Positions 54,198 to 63,085 of a stretch of 64,000 nucleotides of DNA are shown here, piece after piece. This DNA is from an uncultured Erysipelotrichales bacterium (GTDB lineage: Bacteria > Bacillota_I > Bacilli_A > Erysipelotrichales > Coprobacillaceae). Where the stretch lies: NCBI GenBank assembly GCA_910579135.1, contig CAJTTM010000001.1, positions 226,165-290,164 of the forward strand, read 5' to 3'. Within the stretch, counting starts at the first letter, position 1; each line of letters starts with the position of its first letter. The notes beneath the pieces are model-generated. The model did not search any database. It saw only the letters and a program-made list of their open reading frames with translations, and was not told where the DNA came from. The position numbers and the translations under genes were made by a program.

Positions 54198-55078
54198 TAG
54201 TTCATCACCTCATAATATTCTTCTAATGTCATATGACTTTGATGAAGTTTCTTTGCTAAAGCTTTACCAACATATCTTATATGCCAAGGTTCATATCCAT
54301 AATTTGTAATCGATACTTTATCCTTAGGATATCTTAAAATAAAACCATATTTATATCCATCACTAACAATAAACTTCCCTATTGGACTCTTTTCTACATC
54401 TTCATTTAAACGATCTCCATCTGTCTTATAAGAAACATCAATTGCAAGTCCTAACTGATGTTCACTCCTTAATGGGTAAGCACTATATTGACTCGCATAT
54501 TCTTCTCCTCTTACTTTAACTTGGTTATTCCAATATAATGTTTGAGTTTCATTGCTACGATATCCTGAAATAGAATAAATATTAATACCTTGACTTTTAG
54601 CTGCTTGATAAAATTCTTTATAAGCTTGAGCTGCTTCTTGTCTTAATTTTTGATGACTATCAACAACTTTCACTAAATCATCTGGTACCCAATTATCTGG
54701 AATCTGATTCAATTTATTCACTAATACAGTAATATCTTTTGGATTTTTAATAATATTTGTTTTTATCCCTATCGGATTAAATATTTTATTCTTATACATT
54801 TTTACAACATCAACAATGAAATCTTCACTATCATTATGATATTTATAATGAATAACATAAGTTCCTATTTTTGATGTATCTATAATATTATATTGAACAT
54901 CCTTCTTAGAATCACAAGATACATATTGAAGATAATCAAATTGAGTATTTAATGCAATTTGTACTCTTGATTTTGTTAATGACAAATGATCTGTTTGATT
55001 TGAAACTGTGTCCTTTTGAGATTGAATACTACAACCACAAAGAAAACATATCAATAACACACATATTCTTTTCTTCAT
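54197..55078 (-). CDS. M15 (VanY-like) D-Ala-D-Ala carboxypeptidase lipoprotein
   Basis: 293 residues. A lipobox FLCGC near 13-17, an N-terminal beta region (about 30-105; VHYKY-type), then the zinc peptidase domain with SGYRSNETQTLYWNNQV, SEHQLGLAID (H and D metal ligands) and EPWHIRYVG. VanY enzymes remove the terminal D-Ala from peptidoglycan precursors. Coupled with the CapA-like gene downstream; upstream gap of 68 nt from the TM protein gene holds TTTTGTATCATT, the same 12-mer as at the operon promoter. Confidence 0.9.
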   Translation of the reverse strand: MKKRICVLLICFLCGCSIQSQKDTVSNQTDHLSLTKSRVQIALNTQFDYLQYVSCDSKKDVQYNIIDTSKIGTYVIHYKYHNDSEDFIVDVVKMYKNKIFNPIGIKTNIIKNPKDITVLVNKLNQIPDNWVPDDLVKVVDSHQKLRQEAAQAYKEFYQAAKSQGINIYSISGYRSNETQTLYWNNQVKVRGEEYASQYSAYPLRSEHQLGLAIDVSYKTDGDRLNEDVEKSPIGKFIVSDGYKYGFILRYPKDKVSITNYGYEPWHIRYVGKALAKKLHQSHMTLEEYYEVMN

Positions 55079-55146
55079 TATTTTACCTCCTTGATACCCA
55101 TTTTAGTAAAATAATGCATAATAAATGTCATCATTTTGTATCATTT

Positions 55147-55791
55147 TTACATCATATCAACATTTATATACAATAAATAACTTTCAACACTTAGTAAATA
55201 ATATTGATCAAAAATTTTTTCATCTATTCCTAAATAGTTCATATAAGCTTCTTTAAAATCATGTTCTTTAGATTTTCGTATAAAATTTATATTATCATTT
55301 TTATTGATCATATGAATTTGATAGATTTTCATTGTTTGACTATCTAACCATAAAGATACATGTGTCCCATCTTGGCTGGCAGTAAAAGATATATAGTACA
55401 TTGTAACAGAATGACTATTTTTAAATGTACAAATTGTACACTCATAATAATTAGAAATATCATCCTTTGTAGGAGCCTTTATTGAAAATCCTTGATATAA
55501 CTTTTTAACTTCTGAATATAATTTATCTATTTGATCATTATCAAAACGATAAGCAAATGTATATCCATCTGCTAAAGAATTAGAATCTGATTTTGATTCA
55601 TTACCATAAGTAATGGTTTCTAAAACATCTAAAACAGATAAATTTTCACTCTCTACTTCATTTTTTATATCTTCAACTACAGCTTGATTAAATAAACTAT
55701 AATCTTGATAAAAGAATAAGAAATATGGAAGTAAAATAGTAAGTACTAAGATAATAATTGATAACAAAAATGGGAGTATTTTTTTAATCAT
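55147..55791 (-). CDS. membrane-anchored protein co-translated with the sensor kinase
   Basis: 214 residues. An N-terminal signal-anchor (about 4-28; ILPFLLSIIILVLTILLPYFLFF) is followed by a soluble extracytoplasmic domain with a Ser/Asn-rich loop, YECTICTFKNSHS and a C-terminal beta region ending in YLLYINVDMM. It overlaps the histidine-kinase gene by 8 nt. By topology and position it could modulate the kinase, as YycH/YycI do in other Firmicutes, but no sequence relation is claimed. Confidence 0.75.
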   Translation of the reverse strand: MIKKILPFLLSIIILVLTILLPYFLFFYQDYSLFNQAVVEDIKNEVESENLSVLDVLETITYGNESKSDSNSLADGYTFAYRFDNDQIDKLYSEVKKLYQGFSIKAPTKDDISNYYECTICTFKNSHSVTMYYISFTASQDGTHVSLWLDSQTMKIYQIHMINKNDNINFIRKSKEHDFKEAYMNYLGIDEKIFDQYYLLSVESYLLYINVDMM

Positions 55792-57199
55792 GTTTACCCT
55801 CCTTTAAGATCAATGTGACTTGTGTCCCTTTTGTAAGAACACTATCAAAATGAATAGAAGCATGATGTAGATTAACAATTTCATTAACGATCGCAAGTCC
55901 TAATCCTGCACCACCATGTTCTCTTGTTCGAGACTTATCAACCATATAAAAAGCTTCAGTGATTTTATGAATATCTTCTTCACTAATTCCTTTTCCATTA
56001 TCACTAATGATAATATGATATTCTTTATCTTTTTTAATACCTTGTAATCTAATTTCACCATTTTCTTCTATCGCATTTTTCGCATTATCAATAAGATTTA
56101 AGCACACTGTTTTCATTAAATCTTTTTCAATGTATATTTCACCTTCATCTATTTCTATAGAAAATTGAATATTTGCTTTTTTTAAGACAGGAGATATAGT
56201 ATCTGCAATTTCATTTAGAAATAAAGTTGTACTTGTTTTATAAAACTGAAAATCATGTTTTTTTAAAACAATTAAATCCATTAACTTTTTAGAAATAGAC
56301 TCTAATCTTCTTCCTTCTAATACAATTTGATTTGCTGATAAAATCAACTCATGTTCACTTACTTTTTTAGATCTCAACATATCAGCATATCCTATAATGG
56401 AGGTTAATGGTGTCTTCAATTCATGAGTAAAGTTACCAATAAACATTTCTTGTTTTTGATTATATCCTTTTAATTCCTCTATATAATTTTGTATTTGTTC
56501 TGCCATAAATAAGAAATCTCTTGATAATTCTCCTATTTCATCTTTATTTGAAACAGGAAGGTAAACATTATAATTATGATTTGCTAATGATTTTGTAGCA
56601 GACGATAATTGATTTAATGGTCTTGTTAACCACCAGCTTAATACAAATGATACCACAACATTAACTATAAATATAAAAATCATAAGAATAGAAAAAAGTT
56701 GAAATTGTTGACTTCTATTAATAAATAAATCATCTATTTGATGATAATTACCAATAAAATAATTAATTTTATCAAACTGTATTCTTCTAATACAATTAAT
56801 ATAATAATGATCATCTTTTGATATAACTTTATAAACTCTTTGATTGTTTTTTAGAGACTTTTTTAATTCAGTATTATATTTATTATCAAAATACTTATAA
56901 TTGATCATCACTTTAGAATCTGTTTCTATTTGAAAAGGAGTTTCAGTACGCATTGTTTGATAAGATAATAAACTTGAAAGTTGATTATTGGCAGATTCTT
57001 CATCATAATATTCATATCTAAGAATTGAATAATTAAAAGAAAATAAAGAATATACCATATCATTTTCATTATATGTACTTTCTATTTCTCTTTTTAAAGA
57101 ATCCTTAAAATTTGTTTGTATTAAAGCATAACATCCTATAGAAAAACATATTTGTGTTACTATCATAATACAAAAGAAAAACTTCCAAAATAATTTCAT
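55784..57199 (-). CDS. sensor histidine kinase
   Basis: 471 residues. Two membrane helices (about 8-28 and 165-187) flank an extracytoplasmic sensor of about 130 residues. A HAMP domain follows (about 190-240; WWLTRPLNQLSSATKSL). The H-box is FIGNFTHELKTPLTSIIGY, the N-box DNAKNAIEENG, the G-box DNGKGIS and GGAGLGLAIV. It starts 4 nt inside the response-regulator gene. The downstream genes suggest an envelope-stress input. Confidence 0.92.
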   Translation of the reverse strand: MKLFWKFFFCIMIVTQICFSIGCYALIQTNFKDSLKREIESTYNENDMVYSLFSFNYSILRYEYYDEESANNQLSSLLSYQTMRTETPFQIETDSKVMINYKYFDNKYNTELKKSLKNNQRVYKVISKDDHYYINCIRRIQFDKINYFIGNYHQIDDLFINRSQQFQLFSILMIFIFIVNVVVSFVLSWWLTRPLNQLSSATKSLANHNYNVYLPVSNKDEIGELSRDFLFMAEQIQNYIEELKGYNQKQEMFIGNFTHELKTPLTSIIGYADMLRSKKVSEHELILSANQIVLEGRRLESISKKLMDLIVLKKHDFQFYKTSTTLFLNEIADTISPVLKKANIQFSIEIDEGEIYIEKDLMKTVCLNLIDNAKNAIEENGEIRLQGIKKDKEYHIIISDNGKGISEEDIHKITEAFYMVDKSRTREHGGAGLGLAIVNEIVNLHHASIHFDSVLTKGTQVTLILKEGKHD

Positions 57200-57855
57200 T
57201 CATTAACCTCTAATCTATATCCTATTTTATAAACAGAAACAATTCTATCTTCTAATCCTACTTTTTTTCTTAAACGCTGCACATGTAAATCAACTGTACG
57301 ACTATCACCTAAATACATACCACCCCATACAGTTTCATAAATACGATCTCTAAATAAAGCAATATTTTTATTTCTAATAAACAATAATAATAAATCATAT
57401 TCTTTCACAGTTAAATTAATATCTTTATGATTCTTAGTCACTTTTCTAGATAAAGTATCAATACAAATATCATCTAAATATAAATATTGAGAAAGCTTTG
57501 AATATCTTCTTAACACAACTTCTATTCTTGCAAGTAATTCTACAATTTCAAATGGTTTAACAATATAATCCTCAGCTCCTAATTTTAATCCCTTAACACG
57601 ATCTTTAACATTATCCTTTGCAGTAATAAAGATAACAGGTATATCTTTAGGTCTTATATATTCAATTAATTCAAATCCATCTATCTTAGGAATCATAACA
57701 TCTAACAAAACAAGATCTAAAACTTCATTTTCAATAATATTATATGCTTGTTCCCCATCATATGCTTGCATACATAAATATCCAGCATCTGATAAATTTA
57801 AACGAATTAAATCTGAGATTTTTCTTTCATCTTCAACAATAAGTATCTTATTCAT
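57196..57855 (-). CDS. OmpR-family response regulator
   Basis: 219 residues from the ATG at 57855 (GAAGTGA upstream; a longer frame is possible). Receiver domain with acid pocket EDE, phospho-acceptor D in LLDVMIPKIDGF and conserved K in FIVKPFE; winged helix at about 125-215 (LYLDDICIDTLSRKV; SRTVDLHVQRLRKKVG). First gene of the five-gene operon. Probable autoregulation through the repeats in its promoter. Confidence 0.93.
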   Translation of the reverse strand: MNKILIVEDERKISDLIRLNLSDAGYLCMQAYDGEQAYNIIENEVLDLVLLDVMIPKIDGFELIEYIRPKDIPVIFITAKDNVKDRVKGLKLGAEDYIVKPFEIVELLARIEVVLRRYSKLSQYLYLDDICIDTLSRKVTKNHKDINLTVKEYDLLLLFIRNKNIALFRDRIYETVWGGMYLGDSRTVDLHVQRLRKKVGLEDRIVSVYKIGYRLEVNE

Positions 57856-57887
57856 ATAATCACTTCCCAAAATTATTCTATGACCAG

Positions 57888-57916
57888 ATTGTATCTTTTT
57901 TGTATCATTGTGTAAA
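57888..57916 (-). promoter_or_regulatory. promoter of the two-component/VanY operon with phased direct repeats
   Basis: TTTACA (57916-57911), 17-bp spacer, TACAAT (57893-57888). Within this region TTGTATC occurs at 57889-57895 and 57900-57906 on the plus strand, an 11-bp period. OmpR-type regulators bind such one-turn direct repeats, so autoregulation is likely. The copies sit over the spacer and -10. Confidence 0.6.
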
Positions 57917-57931
57917 GTATTATAACCAAAA

Positions 57932-57958
57932 AAGAATCATAGATAATCTATGACTCTT
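57932..57958 (-). terminator. terminator of the AAA-XpaC-TelA-LemA-TPM operon
   Basis: AAGAATCATAGA / TCTATGACTCTT stem with one mismatch and loop TAA, followed by TTTTTTGG on the minus strand and overlapping the TPM stop codon. Confidence 0.8.
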
Positions 57959-58799
57959 ACTTTCTTGTTCCTCCTGCCCCTCTAGATGAACCTCCACTAT
58001 GATGAGTTCCTCCTGATGAAGATGAAAATCCTCTAGAACGAGTTGCACTTCCAGAAAAACCACGACTAGATGGTCGAGAACGAGGTCTAGGTCGACCATA
58101 TCCTCCTCCATACATTCTTGGTCCTCCTGGTGGTGGAGGTGGTGGACGATGATACCTTCTTGGTCCATAATTTCTTGGTCTACAACTTCTCTTTGGCATT
58201 AATGCAGATATAAATACTAAAACAATAATAAATCCAATAACTGCAATAATTTCAATAATATCACTCATTTGAAAATTGCTCATAAAACCAGATGAGCGAC
58301 TATCACTGACTTTAAAATCACTATCTTCAATAACATTTAAAAATTGTTTTGATGTTTTTAATAGAGCTTCTCCATAATTCTTTTTCGCAAAGTCTGGTTC
58401 CATGTACTTATCAATAATTGATTTTGCATTACCATCACTTAATATCTTTTCAATACCAGATCCAAGAATATAAGAATAATTATCATTTCCAATATCTAAA
58501 ACTAACAAGACTCCATTGTTATTATTTTTATCACCAATACCCCATCGATTAAATAAACGATAAGAAAAATCATATAAATCATCATCTACAAAATCAAAAG
58601 TTGCGACAACAACATAACCACCATTTTTATGATCTGATGATTGATTAATAGAAACGAGTTCTTTTTTAATACTTGAATCAATAACATCAGCATAATCATT
58701 GACATATATAGATTGATCTTGAGTTGGTATTCTTGTTGCAAATACTGGAGATAGACAAATCAATAAAGTACATATAATGATTGATAATTTCTTAATCAA
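57957..58799 (-). CDS. TPM-domain (YgcG-like) secreted/membrane protein
   Basis: 280 residues. A signal sequence (about 1-22; IIICTLLICLSPVFA) precedes a TPM domain (about 25-160; VNDYADVIDSSIKKEL, GVLLVLDIGNDNYSYILGSGIE) seen in phosphatase-like thylakoid proteins. A TM helix at about 175-200 and a Gly/Arg/Pro/Ser low-complexity tail (about 205-280) follow. The start is non-AUG: TTG at 58799 has GGGAGG 9 nt upstream, whereas the TTG at 58808 is adjacent to it. Overlaps the LemA-like gene by 8 nt. Confidence 0.85.
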   Translation of the reverse strand: MIKKLSIIICTLLICLSPVFATRIPTQDQSIYVNDYADVIDSSIKKELVSINQSSDHKNGGYVVVATFDFVDDDLYDFSYRLFNRWGIGDKNNNNGVLLVLDIGNDNYSYILGSGIEKILSDGNAKSIIDKYMEPDFAKKNYGEALLKTSKQFLNVIEDSDFKVSDSRSSGFMSNFQMSDIIEIIAVIGFIIVLVFISALMPKRSCRPRNYGPRRYHRPPPPPPGGPRMYGGGYGRPRPRSRPSSRGFSGSATRSRGFSSSSGGTHHSGGSSRGAGGTRK

Positions 58800-59331
58800 A
58801 AGTAACAACCTCCCTTATTCCTAATGATTTTATAAATCCTGCTAATACACCATCAGTCTCCTTTTGATAATCTTTAGCTAACTGATTATATTCAGAATAT
58901 GATATCGTATGTATTGCTGATTGATAAGTTGCCTGATATTTACTTAACATTTTTTGATGTTGACTTGTTAATTGACAATCCTCTATGTCATTAAATAATA
59001 ATGGTAAATCAACTTTTATATCTCTATACCAGCTTTTATATTCAACTAAAGAATGACAACTTTCAAATTCCTTATGAAGTTTTTCGATTTTTTTAAAACG
59101 AGAAGATTTTACATGATATATTTTAGACAAAGCAATACTATTTGCCATACAATCATCTATTTTCTTTAAATCATAATGAATAGATAAATGAGATGAATCA
59201 TTTGACATAAAGACATCTTCCAATTTTTTAACTTTATTATTGATTTGTCGATATGCATTAAAACCACTACATCCAATAACAAGTATAGTTGTTATAACAA
59301 TCATCATATAATTTCTTTTTTGATTAGGCAT
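58792..59331 (-). CDS. LemA-like membrane-anchored protein
   Basis: 179 residues with an N-terminal membrane segment (about 8-24) and a helical remainder. The C-terminal stretch YNQLAKDYQKETDGVLAGFIKSLG lines up with the YNxxVxxYNxxI..FPxN..A...GF core of LemA proteins; the earlier part is divergent, so the family call is by the C-terminal motif and the TPM neighbour. LemA/TPM pairing is common. Starts directly after the TelA stop (TAAG ATG). Confidence 0.7.
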   Translation of the reverse strand: MPNQKRNYMMIVITTILVIGCSGFNAYRQINNKVKKLEDVFMSNDSSHLSIHYDLKKIDDCMANSIALSKIYHVKSSRFKKIEKLHKEFESCHSLVEYKSWYRDIKVDLPLLFNDIEDCQLTSQHQKMLSKYQATYQSAIHTISYSEYNQLAKDYQKETDGVLAGFIKSLGIREVVTFD

Positions 59332-59332
59332 C

Positions 59333-60475
59333 TTATTGGTTAACCTCTAATAATTTCGTTTTTAATTCACTTTCAATCTTTTGTAATTCAACTTCTGCTT
59401 CTCTACGTTTTTCTCTACCTTCAACATGAATCTTCATCACTTCATCCAATGTTTCAATTAATTGTTTATTAGTATGTTGTAATGTTTCAAGTTCTACAAC
59501 ACCTCTTTCAGATTCTCTAGCAGTTTCTATAGAAGCCATTTTTAATGTATCAGCATTCTTCTTCAATAATTCATTTGTCATCTCAGTAACTTCTCTTTGT
59601 GCTTCCATAGCCTCTTTAGAATGAGCAACTCCAAGCGCTAATACCATTTGTGATTTCCATAATGGAATAGTATTCATTAAAGTAGACTGAATTTTTTCAG
59701 ACATCATTGTATCATTATTTTGTACTAATCGAATTTGTGGTCCCATTTGAACAGAAATCATACGAGTTAATTCTAAATCATGTAATTTCTTATCAAAACG
59801 ATCACAGAAACTTGCATAATCATTTGCAGCTTGTGAATCTTCAGGAAGTCCTGTTTCCTTTGCCTTTTCAATCAAAGCTTTTAATTGAACATTTCTCGCA
59901 TTCTCTAAACTTTTCTTTCCAGCAAGAATATACATTGTTAATTGTTTATAATTTGTAAGATTATGCTTATATAATTCATCTAATAAAGTAATATCTTTCA
60001 TCAATTGAATTTGATGATCTTCTAATACATCAGTAATCTTATCAACATTGACTTCAACCTTATCATATCTTGCCTTTAATGCAGCAATCTTATTTCCTGT
60101 CTTTTTAAACATTCCAAAGAATCCACCTTTTTCTTCTTCGGTTGTATCAAATCCCTTTAATTCAACAACAAGATTACTAATCATATCTCCAACTTTACCT
60201 AAATCTTTTGTTCTTACCTTATTTAAAGCTGAATCTGAAAATTCCACAATTTTCTTTTGAGCATCAGAACCATATTGTAAAATAACATTTGTTTCTGTAA
60301 TATCAATTTGTTTAGAAAACACATCAACCTGTTCTAATTCTTTTGCTGATAAACTATCTTCCATTCTTACAATTTCAATAGGTTTCTTTTCCTCTTCCTT
60401 TTCTTTTGAATTAAGTGTTAAACTTATTTCTTCTTTTTCTTCTTTTGGTAATGTTAATTCAATTTCTTCTTCCAT
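59333..60475 (-). CDS. TelA-family (toxic-anion resistance) protein
   Basis: 380 residues, entirely alpha-helical and soluble. The body matches TelA/KlaA: VGDMISNLVVELKGF, GGFFGMFKKTGNKI, IALKARYDKVEVNVDKI, then QIQLMKDITLLDELYKHNL and a C-terminal MIHVEGREKRREAEVEL-like helix. TelA is associated with tellurite resistance and cell-envelope stress, with biochemical role unknown. Neighbouring XpaC is the usual partner (xpaC-yaaN in Bacillus). The N-terminal 45 residues are acidic, with the triplet repeat ELTLPKEEKEEISLTL. Confidence 0.88.
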   Translation of the reverse strand: MEEEIELTLPKEEKEEISLTLNSKEKEEEKKPIEIVRMEDSLSAKELEQVDVFSKQIDITETNVILQYGSDAQKKIVEFSDSALNKVRTKDLGKVGDMISNLVVELKGFDTTEEEKGGFFGMFKKTGNKIAALKARYDKVEVNVDKITDVLEDHQIQLMKDITLLDELYKHNLTNYKQLTMYILAGKKSLENARNVQLKALIEKAKETGLPEDSQAANDYASFCDRFDKKLHDLELTRMISVQMGPQIRLVQNNDTMMSEKIQSTLMNTIPLWKSQMVLALGVAHSKEAMEAQREVTEMTNELLKKNADTLKMASIETARESERGVVELETLQHTNKQLIETLDEVMKIHVEGREKRREAEVELQKIESELKTKLLEVNQ

Positions 60476-60489
60476 TTTTTTCTCCTTCT

Positions 60490-61119
60490 TTAATCCAATT
60501 TTTTTAACATATCATCAAACACTTTTAAATCAACGTCAATATCCATCGCTTTTCCATCATATAACTCATTATAAAATTTCAAAAAAGCTTTATTTGCATT
60601 ACTAATCGTTTTTTCAATATTTGCTTTTGAAACTTCAATATTTTCAATTTGAAAAGTATCATCTTCAACTTCATCATATTGCTTTGTAATATGAATAATC
60701 TCATCTAAATAATAACGAAAATATTTCTTTACTTTACCTTCAATATCTTTATGAGTTGAAAGACAATCAAGTATTGCTTCACTTGTTTTAATAATTTCAT
60801 TTAAATCATTTTGCATATTGATGTTATCTATTTGTTTCGTTATTTCTTTTAATTCATTAACTTTTTGTTCTCCTAAAATAGCTAACTGTTCTTTTACTTG
60901 ATTTTCATAAACAATTGGTATTTCCATTTCAATTTTTTCATCTTGAAAAACATTCATTTTTTTGATTACAAGATAAACAACTATAGAGATGAACAATAAT
61001 ATGAAATAACTCGTAAACTTATACATTGGTAAAATAAAACTACCAACAATATAAATACCTCCTGCTATCACAAAAGGATATGGTGAATGAATTGTTTTTA
61101 TTTCTATATTCTTTTTCAA
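60490..61119 (-). CDS. XpaC-family membrane protein
   Basis: 209 residues from a TTG start at 61119 (GGGAGTG 8 nt upstream; no ATG available). Two hydrophobic segments (about 15-32 and 34-50) are followed by a helical, charged cytoplasmic domain (about 60-209; NEIIKTSEAILDCLSTHKDIEGKVKKYFRYYLDEII) typical of XpaC proteins. Usually linked to TelA in Firmicutes, as here (15 nt apart). Function unknown; no catalytic motif. Confidence 0.78.
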   Translation of the reverse strand: MKKNIEIKTIHSPYPFVIAGGIYIVGSFILPMYKFTSYFILLFISIVVYLVIKKMNVFQDEKIEMEIPIVYENQVKEQLAILGEQKVNELKEITKQIDNINMQNDLNEIIKTSEAILDCLSTHKDIEGKVKKYFRYYLDEIIHITKQYDEVEDDTFQIENIEVSKANIEKTISNANKAFLKFYNELYDGKAMDIDVDLKVFDDMLKKLD

Positions 61120-61133
61120 TCCTTATCACTCCC

Positions 61134-62984
61134 TTATATTTCAAAATCTTCTAATAAAAGTAAATCATCTTCACTTTCTCTTGATGCTTGATGTATCATT
61201 GCCTTTTCAACACTATTACGTGCTAAACGACCATTACCACCCTCTAAACTATTCTTCAATTCATAATAATGAATTAATTGTTCTTTACAACTTCTATCAA
61301 TTATATAGTCCTTTGATGAAGCTATTGAACAAGCAATTTGATATAATTCTTCACCTGTATAATCATCAAAATGAATAATATTAGAAAAACGTGAACGTAA
61401 TCCCGAATTAGATTCTAAGAATTCATCCATCTCTTTTTGATATCCAGCAAGTACCACAACAAATTCATCTCTCTTATCTTCCATTGCTTTAACAAGCGTA
61501 TCAATAGCTTCTAAACCAAAACTATCATTTCTACCACGATACAATGAATAAGCTTCATCTATAAACAAAACTCCACCTAATGCTGAAGAAATAACCTGAC
61601 TTGTAAGATTTGCAGTATGTCCAACATATTGACCTACTAAATCTTTTCTAGAAACTTCAATCAAATGTCCACTTGTTAAAATATTTGCAGCTTTTAAATA
61701 TTGAGCAAGTAATCTAGCAACAGTTGTTTTTCCGGTTCCAGGATTCCCAGTAAAAATCATATGTTTACTAACATCCATAACTTTTTTACCTTGAGCTTTT
61801 CTTTTATTAAAAACATGATAATATTGTTTTAATTCTTTAAGATATTTTTTAACATCACTTAATCCAACAAGTTCTTGTAATTGTTGATCAATTTCATCAA
61901 ATCCTTGATCAACTTGTTGAAATAACAACTCTTTTTGATCTTCAATTTCTACATATAATTCTTGTTCTATGTATTTTATTTTAATATCTTGATACTTTTC
62001 TTTATAATCATATATCTTTTCAAACACATTTTCTAAAAAGATATGAATATCATCTGTTTTATGATGTGTTACATATTGGTATAGATTATCTTCTAAATCT
62101 ATACTAAATTGACTTTTCACTTTCTCTTTAAACTTATTAATTTCACTTTTGAGATATAAATGATAATCCTCCTTTTTTAACTCAACAAATTCTTTACATT
62201 CATCTATTTCTTTAATAAATGGTACACCTAATTTATTTGTAAGATGATGGTAAGATTCATAAGATAAAAAAAGAATATATTTATGATTCCACTTTAAAGA
62301 AGACAAAGCTTCTTTAACTAATTGATTATTTGTTTCCTTTAATACACCATTAACTTGAACATAACGACTTGTTAATGGCATTTCTTTATCTTTTAATAAA
62401 AAAGTTAATGATTGAATAAAATGAATTGGTAATTCCTCAATATGATCAAATACAATAAATGAACTATCACTATATAATGCATCATATACGTCTTGATAAA
62501 ACACTTCATTTTTAGTGGTATAATGACTAAAATCAACATAAGATATTTTATCACTCTTAAGAAAATGATTTGAGAATAATTTTTTTACAAACTCTTCAAT
62601 CAATGTATAAATATTTTTATAATTATAAATAAGTAAAGAATACTCATCCCTTTCCACTGTTTTAGCTTTCTTTATAAAATGAATAAACATATCAATCATA
62701 TCATGATAATACGACTCTTTCTTCATTTCTTCTTTGATTATATCTAAATTTTTAATATCAACATCTTCATCATCAAAAGAAACACCAAAATCTTTCTTGA
62801 TTTCTTCATTGATCTTTTTTAAAGTTTCTTTATCAACACCTTGACTTAATTTATTAATAGAATCTTGTTGGTATTTAAAAACACTTTCTAAATCAGCAGA
62901 AAAAGAAGAAATACTCCTATTTTTAGCATCCTTTCCTAATGTCTGTTCTAATAATTTTTGTCTTAATTTTTCTTTATCATTCAT
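61134..62984 (-). CDS. SpoVK/CbbX-type AAA+ ATPase with degenerate N-terminal AAA-like half
   Basis: 616 residues. The C-terminal half (about 370-600) is a complete CbbX/SpoVK AAA+ module: GNPGTGKTT (Walker A), GQYVGHTA pore loop, VLFIDEAYSL (Walker B), sensor 1 region VLAGY, GLRSRF arginine finger and GNGRLARN sensor 2. The N-terminal half (about 20-330) has a Walker-B-like FIVFDHIEELP but no Walker A. First gene of the operon that includes XpaC, TelA, LemA-like and TPM, and it probably remodels one of them; that partner link is inferred. SpoVK identity is not certain. Confidence 0.85.
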   Translation of the reverse strand: MNDKEKLRQKLLEQTLGKDAKNRSISSFSADLESVFKYQQDSINKLSQGVDKETLKKINEEIKKDFGVSFDDEDVDIKNLDIIKEEMKKESYYHDMIDMFIHFIKKAKTVERDEYSLLIYNYKNIYTLIEEFVKKLFSNHFLKSDKISYVDFSHYTTKNEVFYQDVYDALYSDSSFIVFDHIEELPIHFIQSLTFLLKDKEMPLTSRYVQVNGVLKETNNQLVKEALSSLKWNHKYILFLSYESYHHLTNKLGVPFIKEIDECKEFVELKKEDYHLYLKSEINKFKEKVKSQFSIDLEDNLYQYVTHHKTDDIHIFLENVFEKIYDYKEKYQDIKIKYIEQELYVEIEDQKELLFQQVDQGFDEIDQQLQELVGLSDVKKYLKELKQYYHVFNKRKAQGKKVMDVSKHMIFTGNPGTGKTTVARLLAQYLKAANILTSGHLIEVSRKDLVGQYVGHTANLTSQVISSALGGVLFIDEAYSLYRGRNDSFGLEAIDTLVKAMEDKRDEFVVVLAGYQKEMDEFLESNSGLRSRFSNIIHFDDYTGEELYQIACSIASSKDYIIDRSCKEQLIHYYELKNSLEGGNGRLARNSVEKAMIHQASRESEDDLLLLEDFEI

Positions 62985-63085
62985 TATTTTTACCTCGTTA
63001 TTTATTATAACACGCCTCTAAATATAAAATCTATAATATTTAATTATTAATTACAAAAAACAGTTAAAGAATTCTCTTTAACTAT

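Noticed and set aside
57920..58168. Minus-strand ORF rich in His, Asp, Leu and Glu over the TPM gene
   Set aside because: It is a frame-shifted reading of the Gly/Arg-rich TPM tail.
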